Shown here: positions 12,676 to 24,519 of the stretch, piece after piece | Position numbering within the stretch: the stretch's first letter is position 1 | Layout: the number at the start of each line of letters is the position of its first letter | Assembly (NCBI RefSeq): GCF_000218685.1 | Contig: NW_006763293.1 | Span: 1,358,720 to 1,422,719, forward strand | Source of the DNA: Serpula lacrymans var. lacrymans S7.9 | Taxonomy: Eukaryota; Basidiomycota; Agaricomycetes; Boletales; Serpulaceae | Length of the DNA: 64,000 nt | Reading direction: 5' to 3' | Program-made: the position numbers and the translations under genes | Notes under the pieces: generated by a model | What the model was told of the DNA's origin: nothing | Seen by the model: the letters and a program-made list of their open reading frames with translations, nothing else | The model's database searches: none

Positions 12676-15146
12676 TCATGAGATCACACTTTGTCTCCTC
12701 TGCATAGTCAATGTGGGCCTTGCACCTGCACCAGTGGGAACAGCGTGCATGGGCATGGAAACGGGAGGTGGCCTATATGCTTGCCGCAAGCCGCTGGCGG
12801 GGTAAGCGCCAGGTGACGACAGTAATGTGGATGACCTCTTATCCCGAAGGTCGGGTTGACTGCCTAATCTCCTATCAATCGAAGGCTTCTGAGTCACTGT
12901 CCTTGTCACTGCCTCATCACTAGAGCGGCGTTGGTGGTGTGGAAGACTTGTATGAGGGCTGGACGGAGAACTACGGTTACTCATCCTTTCTACGCTATTA
13001 TTCCTGGGTAAACTGGCTGTACTTTGCCGAGGCGATGACTGCGAGAGTTGACCTTGTGAGGAATTATTGTAGGAGCGTGGACGGCCATATTGCTGCATCA
13101 TGAAAGGAGGAGATGGGGGAAGGAGAGGCATATCCACAGCATAAAATGGCATAGAAGGAAGTACAGGAACTGGAGGGATGCTACCCCATTGAGATGGATA
13201 AGGAAGGAAATTCGGCTGCATATGAGGAGAGAGCGGCTGCTTGGTGAAATCACCGATCATGGAATTGCGCTTACTAACACGACGACCATCACGAGCCCGA
13301 ACATCCTCCGAGGACGATAAGGTATGGGCCGAATACACGGATGGTGGCCTTGAGAAACCACGCTGACTGACAGGAGTGGCAGGTAAGGCTCCAGTGATGC
13401 TTGGCGGTCGAGAGCTGACAGGAGAACCATCATTCGGAGAAGGATTTGGGCTTGAAAGCACAAGCTCGGGGACATGCTGTCGCTGCGACGAAGATCTGCC
13501 GTATTGCGGACGAGAGTACGAGGGCTGACGAACTACTGAACGCTCTGGTTGCCGGGCCGGCGAGGGTGGGACAAAAGATTGACCAGCTCGAGAGGCCTCG
13601 CGCCTTGCTCTTGCAGCTTGGACCTCCTCAGCGTACGCCCTATTCTGTCGTTCCTCCTCAATCATCTTCTTTTCCCTTTCCCATGCTTTACGCTCCTTTT
13701 CCCATTCTCTCCTCTCGGCTTCCCGCTTCTGCCGATCCTCTTCTTGTCTGCGCTTTTCCTCCTCGTGAATTCTCCGTTCGCGTTCTTCGCGAAGGAACTT
13801 GGCCTTTTCTTCTCGCTTCTTTTTTATGCGTAGAACATAACCGAGAGGAATCTGATCATCCTTGTCGTCTTCAGCAAACCGAACACCCCTTTTAGCAGGT
13901 GCTGCAATTGCTGCAACAGAAGCGTCTACAGGTGTCTGGCGCTCCAGTGGCGTCGGGCTCTTTATAACACGAGCTGGAGAAGGCGTCAACTTGGCCGCAT
14001 CAGGTGTGCGCGTTACCTGAATAGAGCCTATGGTAGACCACGTGAGGAGATAATAGACAAAAGAAGGTATGAGTGTAACGTACCAGATGCTGGAACAGAA
14101 TTTGATGCTGATGATATCGGGGGCACAAATTCCTCATCATGGCCCTCAGGTACTAACCCAGCTAGAAGCTCTAAGCTTTCAGAGAACTCGATTGCGGCGA
14201 CTCCGAATTCGGAACCAGTCACGCGCGTACAGTAGACGTCGCCTGACTCCTCTTCACGAGTCCATACAAGCACTCTGTCCTCGTAACAACGACGAGAAGA
14301 CCACGTATTTAGCCCTGGACTATGGGTAAGCAACTTGTTTTTTGGCGGGAATCTGTCTATATCGTTATCGGAAGATATGGGCTTCTTAGGGGCTATATTA
14401 GACCTTAGGCCGAGGGGCAGTATCGAGAGTTCCTCGGAGCGAGTGAGACGGTCGAGGCGGTGCAACAGGTTCTCCTTGTGCATTTTGGACTCCATCGTTT
14501 CTTGTACTGGCAACAGACGAGATATATTGCATGAACGAGGAGAAATGAAGTGGTCTGAACGCTGGAGTAAGGGGGGTGATGATGGCATGAGCTGAAAACT
14601 GTTTGTGATGAGAGTTCGAAGATTTGAGCGAGCCTGGGCGATGATGAGGGGAGTGATCGTCCGGAGTGAAGATTGAGTGGTAACATGACGGTCAGACTCT
14701 TCAGACTGCGATGAGGTATCGCCAAGCTCAGTGTCACTGCGATCGATCTGTGGTGCAGAAAACAAATTCGCAGCTGGCAACGGCTCCCAGTCGAGTTTCG
14801 GGTCCCATTCGTTGCGTAGACCATTCATGCCGGCAGGTTTCTTGCCGCCCATCCATGATTTCCAATTTTTCTTGCTAAGAGAGCGTGAGAGAGGCTCGTC
14901 CTCCGGTGTGCGCAGGGCGGTTGAACCGCTGGATGCTGAGGAAGAGGAGGAATTCGCAGGGATGCTGGGCAAGAGCTGGGGCATTGTTGGATGGAGTGCT
15001 TTCCGAGAGAGCGAATTGAGAACCCCGGGCTTTTTCTTGATCGTGCTGTCCCTTGAGAGATCGCTGTGCTCGATGCTGGGGGTGGTGGGTGCTGCATCCT
15101 GCTTGTCTGAACGCCTTGAGCCAAATACAGAGGCTATCCGACGCAT
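12676..15146 (-). CDS. Unidentified fungal coiled-coil protein, largely disordered
   Basis: Two exons, 15146-14084 and 14027-12676, joined at a GTACGT donor and CATAG acceptor, give 804 residues. I do not recognise a named family. Residues 1-295 are Ser/Pro/Thr-rich, starting MRRIASVFGSRRSDKQ, with SKKNWKSWMGGKKPAG inside. A short ordered patch EDRVLVWTREEESGDVYCTR lies near 295-350. Then PAKRGVRFAEDDKDDQIPLG precedes a very charged Glu/Arg/Lys helix of about 85 residues (about 415-500), almost certainly a single helix or coiled coil. The rest is Pro/Ser/Arg-rich with MPFYAVDMPLLPPSPPF. Such layout suggests a scaffold or cytoskeleton/polarity protein, but that is inference. A longer intron acceptor choice (GTAACG) would hit a stop, supporting the join used. 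Confidence 0.75.
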
Positions 15147-15584
15147 GGTGGTGGAAGGGGACGAGGGGAATAAAGCGACGGGGTGGGTTAAAGAGAGTAA
15201 AGAAAGCGATTAAAGCATTACAAATGGACCGTCACATTCAAGACGACAATGAAACGTGCAAGCAAGGTCTGAACTGCCAATCCGGTTTTAGAGCTTGCGG
15301 CGCGTCTTCGGCAACTGGCTTTTAGCGTGCACGGCTTCCTATACTAGCCTCTCTAGCCTCCGTATGGCCGTATAGACTACTCACTGGATCAGAACTAGCT
15401 CACTGGTCGCGGCGTAAAGGTCAGAGCTCGTCGTTGCAGCCAGCAACAACCATCGTGCTCTGTCATTTGTTTTATGTATTCGCAGCGTCGTGAGAACACC
15501 CACGGCATCGCCTGCCACCTCCAATCTCATCAACACGCAGACTTGTCTCACCGGCACACTGACCACACGGCTACCCGGCTATTC
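15147..15584. other. Intergenic, coiled-coil gene promoter / RRN7 3' side
   Basis: 438 bp between two minus-strand genes. It contains the upstream region of the coiled-coil gene and the RRN7 3'UTR. No further gene was seen. Confidence 0.5.
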
Positions 15585-17966
15585 TTAGCTATCGCCCTCC
15601 TGTCTTCGCCCTTCTTTCTCTCGTCGTCTCTCGCCCTTCCACCACCGTGCAATACGATACTCGTATCGTTCCACTGCACCACACAGGTAGCTCCCACTCA
15701 CCCCTACGCTCTGTGCCCCTCGCCGTAGTATCAACTCAAGCTCCTCAGGTAATATTCCTAAAACATCGCGGGAACTGAATATCGTGTGCGATTCACCCGG
15801 GCGAAGCACCGTCTCGTCATCTGCATTGACTGTCGTTGGTGGGAGCGCGAGCACAATCTGATCTGATCCTGCCACTGTTGGCGTCTCTCCTGTGTTTTCA
15901 CTCGATAGTGGGAAAAATTTATCGAGGATGTACCCTTGTGGGGAAGAATCCGCATAAATAGCTACAGCGGTTGGATTCAATCACACTCACCTGTATTGCC
16001 ATTTGTGGTTCCTATGAGCACTCTTTCGCAGAAATCGAGATATTCGTCGATTGTTGCGTCGTCTGCGTCACCTACAGGCCTGTATTTTTGTTAGTCTCAG
16101 CCAATACACGTTGATCAGGATTGACATTGCCGATCTGGAGCTGCACTGGTTCTCTCTACTTTCTGCGTCCGATTCATCCATCCTCTTTAGTAATGCCAGG
16201 TACTCTTCGAGTCGAGGAAGCGCGCAGGCTGGGTCCGATGGTTCTCTCGGAAGCCTACGGCCGTCACCGACTAAGATGAATAGATGCCCTGATTTCTGAT
16301 GGCAATGACATTACCTGACTTTCCCATCTAAGCCATACACCATCTTCAAGACAACAATAACTGTAGCCATGAGGCTCAGTTCTGGTGGAACATTATCAAA
16401 TTTGTGGCTCTCGGGATCGGTCCTCCTGATTCGTTTCAAGCTTGGGGCCAACGAGTAGTGGAGCGTCAACGGCAGTGATAATACACGCCCTAACCGCTTT
16501 GCGAGGTCATACAGCGTCGCTAATACGTAATCGACAAATAACCACAGCATCAGTTGGAATTCAAACGCCCATAAACAAGGTACCATCTTACGAGTGCCAC
16601 CCAGGTAACGAGTAACGCGCCACAGGATAGGTGCAGCATTAAGTTCGGGGGTGAAAACACTGTACTTGGCGTACATGAGTTTTGCAAGGTGAGACGCGAG
16701 GCCATGTAGCTGAAGCGTGCTAGGAGCGTGCTGCAGCAATCCAATCAGCTCAAAATCCGGAAAATGCGGCATGAAAGGAATATATGTACATGTGGTGACA
16801 GCGCTTGTATGATGTGCTTGGTTAGATGAAGGGTTAATGAAGGAGGCAGTATACGGATTGACTCCAGATATGGGAGCTTGTATGAATCTATAATCCTGTA
16901 TTTTCGTGATTAGCCACCATGATGCCAAGCATTCAAGTATAGGGATTTACTTTATAAAATCCATGTACATCACCGGCAAACGCATCGTCCAGCATGCAAG
17001 CACGAGTACAGCAACAGTGCTCAGAGGCCCATCATATTTTCCAACCAAGCCTCGCTGGTGCTTTGGCCGATTACCAGGTTTTGATTGAGGAGCTTCATCA
17101 GCTTCCTCGTCTGAGGAACTGGTTTCGGAATTCTCCCGCAAGAGTTCTGTTAGCTCTGGGTCTTCTTCGCCCTGATTTTCGTCACTGGACAATGAAGACT
17201 CTGATCCCGAACTTTCAGCTTCTTCACGAGTTTTAATCTTATTTTCGCCCTCGGGTGGTTCTTCCTCCTGCCCGCGACTAGGTAATGGAGGCTTGACATT
17301 CGGGACTGGGTCGGGTCTTTCTCCGTTTTGTTCCAGTATATGAAAGAAAGGCTCTGCCGGAGGCGGGTTAGGAAGAAGATTTAGATGGAGTGCCCATATG
17401 TCCCTGCAAATGATCTATTTATGATGAAGATAACTCTGAAGGATAGAGAATCGAACTGACCTCGAATTCAGGAGGTAACTCCCACAAGGCAGTTAAAGCC
17501 AAAACCTGGTGGCGCAACAACAGCTGCAGACACTGAAAATAATGGAAACGCGCCCTGGCGCCATGATAGACTATTAAGGGCGTGACATTCAGTTACCATC
17601 AATATAACGGTACAGAAAGATAGAAATATCAGCTAAATTGGACGACCTAGAAGGGGAGCGAAATATCAAGAAAATATGATAAACGCACATTGTGGGTTAG
17701 CTCTACTCTCCCGCTCCTTCTTCTTCCGCCCCGATTTCAGTGTACGCTTCCTCATCGTGTGATTGCCCAGGTCCTCTGCATCGCCCGACTCGGTCCTGTA
17801 GTTCTGGATGTTATTATGTATATGAGCCATTTTTCATGCCTGTTGTTTGAGCAATGTGAGCCGTTACCTGAAGTACATGTCCTTCGCTGCAGGCGATCAT
17901 TCCACTCGATGGCTCTTTGTGCCATTGTTTAGATCCGCAAACTGGACATTTCCGTCGAGGCGCCAT
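15585..17966 (-). CDS. RRN7: RNA polymerase I core factor subunit RRN7/TAF1B (TFIIB-like)
   Basis: Ten exons: 17966-17868, 17803-17689, 17570-17461, 17414-16951, 16895-16790, 16730-16592, 16519-16315, 16254-16160, 16071-15991, 15934-15585; 587 residues. It opens with a zinc ribbon: CPVCGSKQWHK...GMIACSEGH, two Cys pairs/His within the first 30 residues. Next come the reader/linker-like MRKRTLKSGRKKKERESRA and YHGARARFHYFQCLQLLLRH, then cyclin-like repeats (PEFEIICRDIWALHLNLLP; KLPYLESIRILPPSLT; PTLYDLAKRLGR; LSLMATVIVVLKMVYGLDGK). This is the layout of Rrn7/TAF1B, which recruits Pol I to rDNA promoters. An acidic Ser/Glu insert lies in exon 4. Very short alternative introns of 28-29 nt near 15960 and 16075 were rejected in favour of 56 and 88 nt ones. 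The last 25 residues are Arg/Glu-rich. Confidence 0.88.
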
Positions 17967-18284
17967 GGTGAGCTAGTTGAATTATTGTTGATGTATTTGT
18001 AAGGTAATATTCAGGAGATGGAAAGCACAGTAATGGTGCAGCAGTGGTACTTCAAACCAACTTATCGGTCATGAGCATAGCAGTTGACACCTTACTTAAT
18101 GAGCGCGACTGGAGACAAATGCCGGCGGTTTGCGTGGTAGGAGTATCGCGCCCACGTGCAACCTCGGCAACTTCCCCACCAATCGCGCTGCAGAATTAGG
18201 AAAGTTTGCCCTGCGACTTATCCTGTGTTTTTGAGTAGCACATTCTCAACGTCGTGAACCGTTACCTTAGGACGGCCACGTAAA
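17967..18284. promoter_or_regulatory. Divergent intergenic region, RRN7 / ERJ5
   Basis: 318 bp between divergent start codons. It includes a CCACGTG E-box-like palindromic core near 18152-18157 and a CCAAT box at 18179-18183. Both are simple motif matches only. Confidence 0.4.
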
Positions 18285-19731
18285 ATGAGACTATACCTTT
18301 TATTCTTCGTCCTAGCTGCGCTAGCTACGATTGCAGCTGCGTGAGTGTATCTTTATATTTTTGAAGTTAAAAAACTGACATGCCAGCAACACAGATGGAC
18401 CAAAGTGAGCTAGAGCGCCTACCACAGTTTAACACGCTGTAACTCACTATTATGATATAGGAGGATCATGAGATTTTTGATTTAGTCAGCGCAGTGGAAG
18501 CTACTGAAGGTATGACGTGGCTTCTCTTGTCATGATGGGAGGTTAAGGTCTCGTATGTTAGGCAAGGGTACGACATTCTACTCGTGGCTAGATATCCCTT
18601 CCACAGCTACACTCGCCCAAATCAACAAAGCATATCGGAAGAAAAGTATACTACTTCAGTGAGCACCTGTCTTGCATATCTCACGTTATCAAATGTTCAT
18701 TCACCCCGAATTAGCCCAGACAAAAATCCTGGAGTTAAAGGTATCCACGAGCGGTTTGCGCGATTGGGTGTTGTCGGTACCATTCTCAGGAATACAGAGG
18801 GCCGCAAACGGTATGTTCTACAGGGTCATCCGATTCAAAGAATAATTTTGGATGCTCAAACACGCCGTCACGCAGATACGACTTTTTCTACAAAAATGGT
18901 GTACCGAAATGGAGGGGCACTGGGTATTATTACGCGCGGTTTAGGCCTGGTCTCGGGGTAAGTCCTGTATACCTTTTGTGATGCGTCCGTGACTCCATGA
19001 TGATATATTTGCGTTTCCCTAGACCGTACTCGTCTTTCTCACGCTGATCACCTCGGGTTTGCAATACCTTGTTCAGCGGTTGAATTATTCACGAGACCTC
19101 GAGCGCGTGGAACGAATCATACGTGATGCCAGGCTTGCAGCTTGGGGTCAGAAAATGGTACCGCTGGAGGGCAAACGGAAGGTGGGTCTCCAACGATAGA
19201 AGACTGTTGACGAGTCTTAAAATCGATCCCCTTTCGCAATATAGGTCAAAGTGAATCTGGGTGGAGCTCCGCGAATTGACGACAACGGAAATTATGTATC
19301 CGGCAAAACGATCGAGATGGTAGTCGAGGGTGATAACGTCTACATCGTGAGTTAATTATGCGTTTATCGAAGGGGAAGGGGAATACAGATAACGCTAATT
19401 ATGCTCCCAGCTTGACGAGTCTGGGGATTTGCATCTACTTGATGCAAGTTCGGCAATCCCTCCCGCCATTACACACACGTGGTTCCTGGCATTCGTCTCT
19501 TCCACATTTAGCCGACTCACCAGTCGTACACCGAGTCAAGAAAGTGAAGACTCGAGCGACTCTGCTGAACAGGAAGACGGTGCAGAGACGGAGGACTTAT
19601 CAGATACCCCCAGGAGCGGTAGCATAACGCCAAGCGGTGCCAGTGAGGGGGGCGAGACGACTTTTAGGCCTACGCGTCTTCCCACTACGAAGGCGGGCGG
19701 GAGAAGGAGAAAGGCAGTGAAGAGACGATGA
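18285..19731 (+). CDS. ERJ5: ER membrane J-domain protein ERJ5-like
   Basis: Nine exons: 18285-18340, 18395-18404, 18461-18509, 18562-18658, 18715-18810, 18876-18957, 19023-19181, 19245-19346, 19411-19731; 323 residues. A signal peptide or anchor [19 protein letters not shown] is followed by a luminal J domain (about 20-125): [39 protein letters not shown], the HPD tripeptide in [15 protein letters not shown], and [17 protein letters not shown] second membrane segment [18 protein letters not shown] comes next, then a cytosolic tail ending in basic RRRKAVKRR. Yeast Erj5 stimulates the ER Hsp70 Kar2. One exon is only 10 nt (ATGGACCAAA, splitting GCA-TGG-ACC-AAA), flanked by CACAG and GTGAGC; it supplies the AWTK residues before EDHEIFDL. 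The tail is Ser/Glu-rich. Confidence 0.88.
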
Positions 19732-21263
19732 TAGTACCTGAATTATTTTTTTCATTTTGGTATTTTGCGGGGAAATAGACTTTTACAGTGACATCACATT
19801 TCGATAATAGATGCTGTGAGATCTGTCTGTCAATAGATCGTATCTGTGCGCGATAGTCCTTATCTTTCAATAGAGCGTGTCGGTAGTATAACGACTGACG
19901 AGGTTGAAGTTATAGATAACCGGGCTCGAGATAAGTATAATGTGAATGCGACCGCGGGACTTCGAATCTGTTCACGCCGATGCCATCGCTTAAGTAAATC
20001 GTCGCCCGTGAAGTCCGCGAAGAGGTCGAAGTTATAACTGTTTATTACTTTGACATTTCATTGTTATCCACATAATAGTTTGGCACTACACACAACGTCG
20101 GGCTTCAAGGGGATATGTCCGTGCAATCATCGCAGCCCAAGTCAAGTATATCATTACATGGACCTTTTGGAGATTAAATAACCATCCGTGGATGAAGATT
20201 CGACATGCCGAGAAAAATTGGGAATGACCTGCCCTTCGAAAACATACACCCAGTAGTCAGCAGGGCACGATGATAAGAAAACACTGCATTCGAATTTCTT
20301 TATGTATGTAGGGATGTGGAGACGAGGGAGGGGTGTCTGAAACAGAATGGCCGAGCAAACGCATCGAAAACGGACTGCAGCCATCAATGCTGGGCAAGAA
20401 CTTACAAACTAAGTTCACCCCAAGGGGATATAACGAGAACTCTTGTCCCTCAAGGGTTGGAGGACTACATGATCCTCGTGCTCTCAATCAAGGGTAACCG
20501 TTTTGATCAGGCTTGGTTAGCGGCAATGTGGTGCGAATCTTCCACACAACCTGACTCGAATTTCGTACAAGACCAAGAGTTCGACGATCGGACCGTGCTG
20601 CTATATTCCTGCAGACGTGCCTTGATGGACGGTGCAGGGTCAAAAGCTGTAGGATGTCAGAAGCTAGCATGAGAAGCTGGAGTGCAGAATATGAGCTGTC
20701 ATGAGAGAGACAAGCTACTAGCCTTGTCCGTCGATGGCGTTGAGATGGCGTCAGGATCAAGTACTTTCCTGGGGTCAATCGATGGCATTTCCGTGCATTT
20801 TTACGGAAGCTATCCCTGATTGTGAGTGATCCGCTGCAAGACAAGCCTGATTTTGGCAGGTAAGGCGGAGACATGATTCCTGATCAACTGATTGTCGAAG
20901 CAAATGGATCGGCCGAAAGCAACTTGAAAAAGTGAAGACCGAAAACAAACTGACATGAAGTTTTGATCAAGGCGGCTCGCGATTCCGCGGTTTTTCCAGA
21001 AATGCGTTAGCGACCAGCGAACGTATGCAGATTCGAGTACTCGGCAAGTTTTCAGCACACGGGCCATTCCCTGCGTGAAAATGATATGATTCAAATGCAG
21101 CAACACCACTGTGCCCTGTGGGATGTCGAATGACAGTGACCTGCAGAGCTGTGAAAGATGCCCAGGAGAGCTGCGCGGAGTGGCAATACGGCTGCTTAAA
21201 TTAATATTAGGTAATATTATTTATGGATATATACGGACAGACAGCGCGGAGAAGCCGAATGGG
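19732..21263. other. Long intergenic region, ERJ5 / glutamine synthetase
   Basis: About 1.5 kb, unusually long for this window. ORFs on the minus strand (20154-21109) are short, mutually overlapping and have no recognisable motif. The phrase GAGGTNGAAGTTATA occurs twice (near 19900 and 20020). I see no gene; it may hold upstream control sequence for glutamine synthetase. Confidence 0.4.
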
Positions 21264-21280
21264 CTTATCTCTGGCTTATC
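21264..21280. promoter_or_regulatory. Paired GATA-factor sites (CTTATC x2) upstream of glutamine synthetase
   Basis: CTTATC (GATAAG on the other strand) occurs at 21264-21269 and again at 21275-21280, 11 bp apart in the same orientation, about 180 bp before the ATG. Fungal nitrogen regulators of the AreA/Nit2/Gat1 class bind paired GATAAG sites, and glutamine synthetase is a classic target. The link here is inference from motif and position. Confidence 0.55.
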
Positions 21281-21282
21281 GA

Positions 21283-21287
21283 CCAAT
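21283..21287 (+). promoter_or_regulatory. CCAAT box upstream of glutamine synthetase
   Basis: CCAAT at 21283-21287, three bases after the GATA pair; a candidate HAP-complex site. Motif evidence only. Confidence 0.4.
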
Positions 21288-21450
21288 CAGAACACTGCAA
21301 AAAACGGTGCCTCGGGTAAATAGACAGCAACAGAAACGGGAGACTGACTCCCTTTAAAGATCTGACTGTAAACGCTCCTTCTTCCTGTTCTCTGCTCTAC
21401 TGCGCGGTTCGCACGTAACATATCACTGCTTTCGAATCTATATCCTTACA

Positions 21451-22766
21451 ATGGCACAGACATACCACAACGATCTCCTTGCCCCCTACCTTGCTTTGCC
21501 CCAGGGCGAGAAAGTCCAAGCTGAATGTATGTCTGCCCTTCCTGCATCCGTTACATCTTGCTCACTTTCGTTTTAGATGTATGGATTGATGGCGATGGCG
21601 GTCTTCGCTCAAAGACTACTGTCAGTATCATACAATGCTTGTTCTCCTTCTCTTTTTACTTTCGGATCTCGCTGTCGTCGTCGTTCTGATGTTCGCTTCT
21701 CTTTCCAGACCGTGAGCAAAAAAGTTACCGACATCGGCCAGCTCCGCATCTGGGACTTCGATGGTTCTTCAACAAACCAAGCACCTGGTAATGACTCGGA
21801 TGTATACCTTCGTCCCGCTGCCATCTTCAAAGATCCCTTCCGAGGTGGTGACAACATCCTCGTTCTCGCCGAGACTTATAACAATGATGGTACACCCAAC
21901 CGGACCAACTACCGACACCACACCAACAAGGTCATGGAGCTTGCCAAAGACACTGTCCCTTGGTTCGGTCTCGAACAGGAATATACCCTATTCGACGCTG
22001 ATGGCACTCCTTATGGCTGGCCCAAGGGTGGTTTCCCTGGTCCTCAGGGTCCATATTACTGCGGTGCCGGTACGTACAAAATCCTCATTAACGATCGAAA
22101 ACTCACGTTATCGTTATCTCACAATAGGTACCGGCAAGGTCTTCGCTCGTGATCTGATCGAGGCGCATTACCGTGCCTGTCTTTACTCTGGTGTCAACAT
22201 CAGTGGTATCAATGCTGAGGTCATGCCCTCGCAGTGGGAGTTCCAAGTTGGTCCTTGTGAAGGTATCTCGATGGGAGACCATCTTTGGATGGCACGCTAC
22301 CTCCTTGTCCGTATTGCCGAGCAATGGGGCGTCAAGGTCTCTTTCCACCCCAAGCCTTTGCAGGGTGACTGGAACGGTGCTGGTTGCCACACCAACTACA
22401 GCACCAAGGCGATGCGAGAGCCTGGAGGAATGAAGGCAATTGATGAGGCTATTGAGAAGCTATCTAAGAGGCACGACGAGCACATTGCTGTGTACGGCGA
22501 GGACAACGACCTCCGTCTCACTGGTCGTCACGAGACCGGACATATCAACGCCTTTAAATCTGGTGTTGCTGACCGTGGTGCATCGATCCGCGTGCCAAGG
22601 CACGTCGCTGCTCAAGGTTACGGCTACCTGGAAGACCGTCGCCCCGCATCCAACATTGGTGAGCTCTCATTGTGCTATCGTCTATTGTACCTGACTGATA
22701 GTCTGCGTCTTAGACCCTTACCGCGTTACTGGCATCATTGTAGAGACCACGGTCCTTGACAAGTAA
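21451..22766 (+). CDS. GLN1: Glutamine synthetase, type II (eukaryotic)
   Basis: Exons 21451-21526, 21577-21620, 21709-22069, 22128-22658 and 22714-22766 give 354 residues, the normal length. Signatures: [20 protein letters not shown] (beta-grasp region), [20 protein letters not shown] with the metal ligand Glu, [55 protein letters not shown] (ATP/ammonium site), [20 protein letters not shown] and [11 protein letters not shown]. It condenses glutamate and ammonia to glutamine, the main nitrogen assimilation step in the cytosol. All four introns are regular GT-AG and phase-consistent. Two GATA sites and a CCAAT box lie upstream, fitting nitrogen control. There is no sign of truncation. Confidence 0.98.
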
Positions 22767-23005
22767 TTACCCTAGAGGATTGTTATTTTGTGTATTATTC
22801 GTTTTTTGTAGTCACGACCAGGAGGAAATGGAAAGAAGTCACTATCATAAGATATCCTTTTTAGTAAAGTGACAAACACAGTCAAACTGAAGGGAGTCAG
22901 ACTTGCTCATCGCCACATTTAGAATTGCTGACAACGAAACCGTGAACTTGCAATAGAAAGGATTACTCATAAGCTCAAGCATGAGCACTACAGCTTCTTC
23001 ACGAT

Positions 23006-24519
23006 ATGACAGATTTATTGTCCTCGAGGAAGCTTCCCCTGCCGGCTTTTCTCAAAGTCCTAACGAATCATGGTGTCCCCGTCCCTAAAGCCATGGCTGT
23101 TGCAAGTAAAATGTTAGTATGTCTCAGCGGATTAGCCTTTCCCACCATTCTAATACAATTTGTATCAGCTATAAGGAATTCAATAACCCGGAATCCCTAT
23201 CTCATTTGACTGATGCAAAGCTCATATCATTCGGTATCAACGATAAGGAGACAAGAAAAGTCTCCTTGAATGCTATCCGGAAGGCCGGCTATACCGCAAA
23301 GCTGCCCAAGGCAAGCCCAGGTACCAAAGCTGACAGTAAAAATACACCTGAAAATGCGGAAGGGAGTGGGACATCGCAGTCTAGACCTGCGCCTGCCGTG
23401 AAAGCTGTGGTGAGTAATGGATGTGAAGCATGTCGATATATAAGTGGATAACTGTGAATATATTCTGTGCAGACCACACCGACTAAAAGAAAGCGGAAGA
23501 GGGATGACGACTTGAATGACCTGCTACCTAATGGACCCCGTGATGAAGCAGCATCGTATGGCAGCCTTGAGTTTGAGGAAGTAATGGATGAAGAGGTTAG
23601 TCGAAGATTATATGCCGCTGGACTGGTGTCTGATTGGACTCGTATGACTGATATGGCTCTGGTTTAGATATTGAAGGCGAAGTCCACTGTTGTGAACCGT
23701 GCTCCCTTGATGACTGCGTGGTCTACTATAGTTGCAGAGCGAATGGGCTTCCAGAGAGAAGAGGCCCTAAGCATAGGTAAGTGCCATAATGCCATCAATT
23801 GTGTCCGACGTATGTATTCATGATGCGACAGCCTCGGTATACACTGAAATGAACGCCATATCGAAAGGCGTTTCTCTTGGTATTTATAGTCATAGTCGGG
23901 CGGAAGGGGTGGAAGCTACTAAAGATGGAACTCAACCTTACGTAGAGCTCATGGGTAGAAGGTGAGTGCTAGAATAAGATGATGGCAATATGTCTCACTA
24001 TATGTGTGGACTAACATGGATTTTAGAATGTAAGTATCCCTCGTCCTTAGATATCACGTTCATCTCTTAATCACCTGTTCCAGTCCCTTGTACCAGACCC
24101 AGTCGTCACAATGGCGGGCTCTTTCAAACAATTCTCCTGCCATTCCCAGCACGGCTTTCTCCTATATATCGCGTTCGTTCCGTCAAACCACCCCCTATAT
24201 CATCGGCTCTTTGCGTCTCCTTGCAGAAAGCTATATACCACACGAGCTCAATTCGAAAGGGTTCTCACTCTATGCGGATTTCAGGCCTGCTGTTGATGGG
24301 TGGGGGAAGAGAGGTGAAGTGAAGTGTGAAGTAATTTTGGCTCTTAGAGGCAAGGACAAGACTGGTGCCGATGTTTCGACGGCGAAAGAAGTTATAAAGA
24401 TACTAAATGTTGAAGAAGAAAAAGAGCCCGATAGAAAGAAGTCTCACGGGCTGACGTTGGAGGAATACGAAGCCATCTTGGACCAAGATCCTACGTTCGA
24501 CGACCTGGAGTTCACCTAG
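23006..24519 (+). CDS. Unidentified protein with N-terminal helical (HhH/SAM-like) segment
   Basis: Exons 23006-23112, 23169-23409, 23473-23595, 23668-23776, 23832-23961, 24027-24029 and 24084-24519 give 382 residues. I cannot name the family. Residues 8-75 (LPLPAFLKVLTNHGVPVPKA, YKEFNNPESLSHLTDAKLIS, FGINDKETRKVSLNAIRKAG) look like a helix-hairpin-helix or SAM-type bundle. A basic stretch TPTKRKRKRDDD, likely a nuclear signal, follows. A conserved-looking core LMTAWSTIVAERMGFQREEA, YTEMNAISKGVSLGIYSHSR and KDGTQPYVELMGRR comes next, then a Ser-rich part and an acidic C-terminus. The nuclear signal and helical domain suggest a chromatin or DNA-linked role, but this is a guess. A 3-nt exon (AAT at 24027-24029) is inferred between exact TTTTAG and GTAAGT signals; without it one residue changes but frame holds. 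Confidence 0.75.

Noticed and set aside
15951..16100. Introns of 28 and 29 nt in RRN7
   Set aside because: Too short for this genome (usual minimum about 48 nt); longer alternatives keep phase and give better family sequence.
20154..21109. Minus-strand ORFs of 77-128 codons upstream of glutamine synthetase
   Set aside because: Different frames, no consistent splice joining, unusual composition and no recognisable domain.
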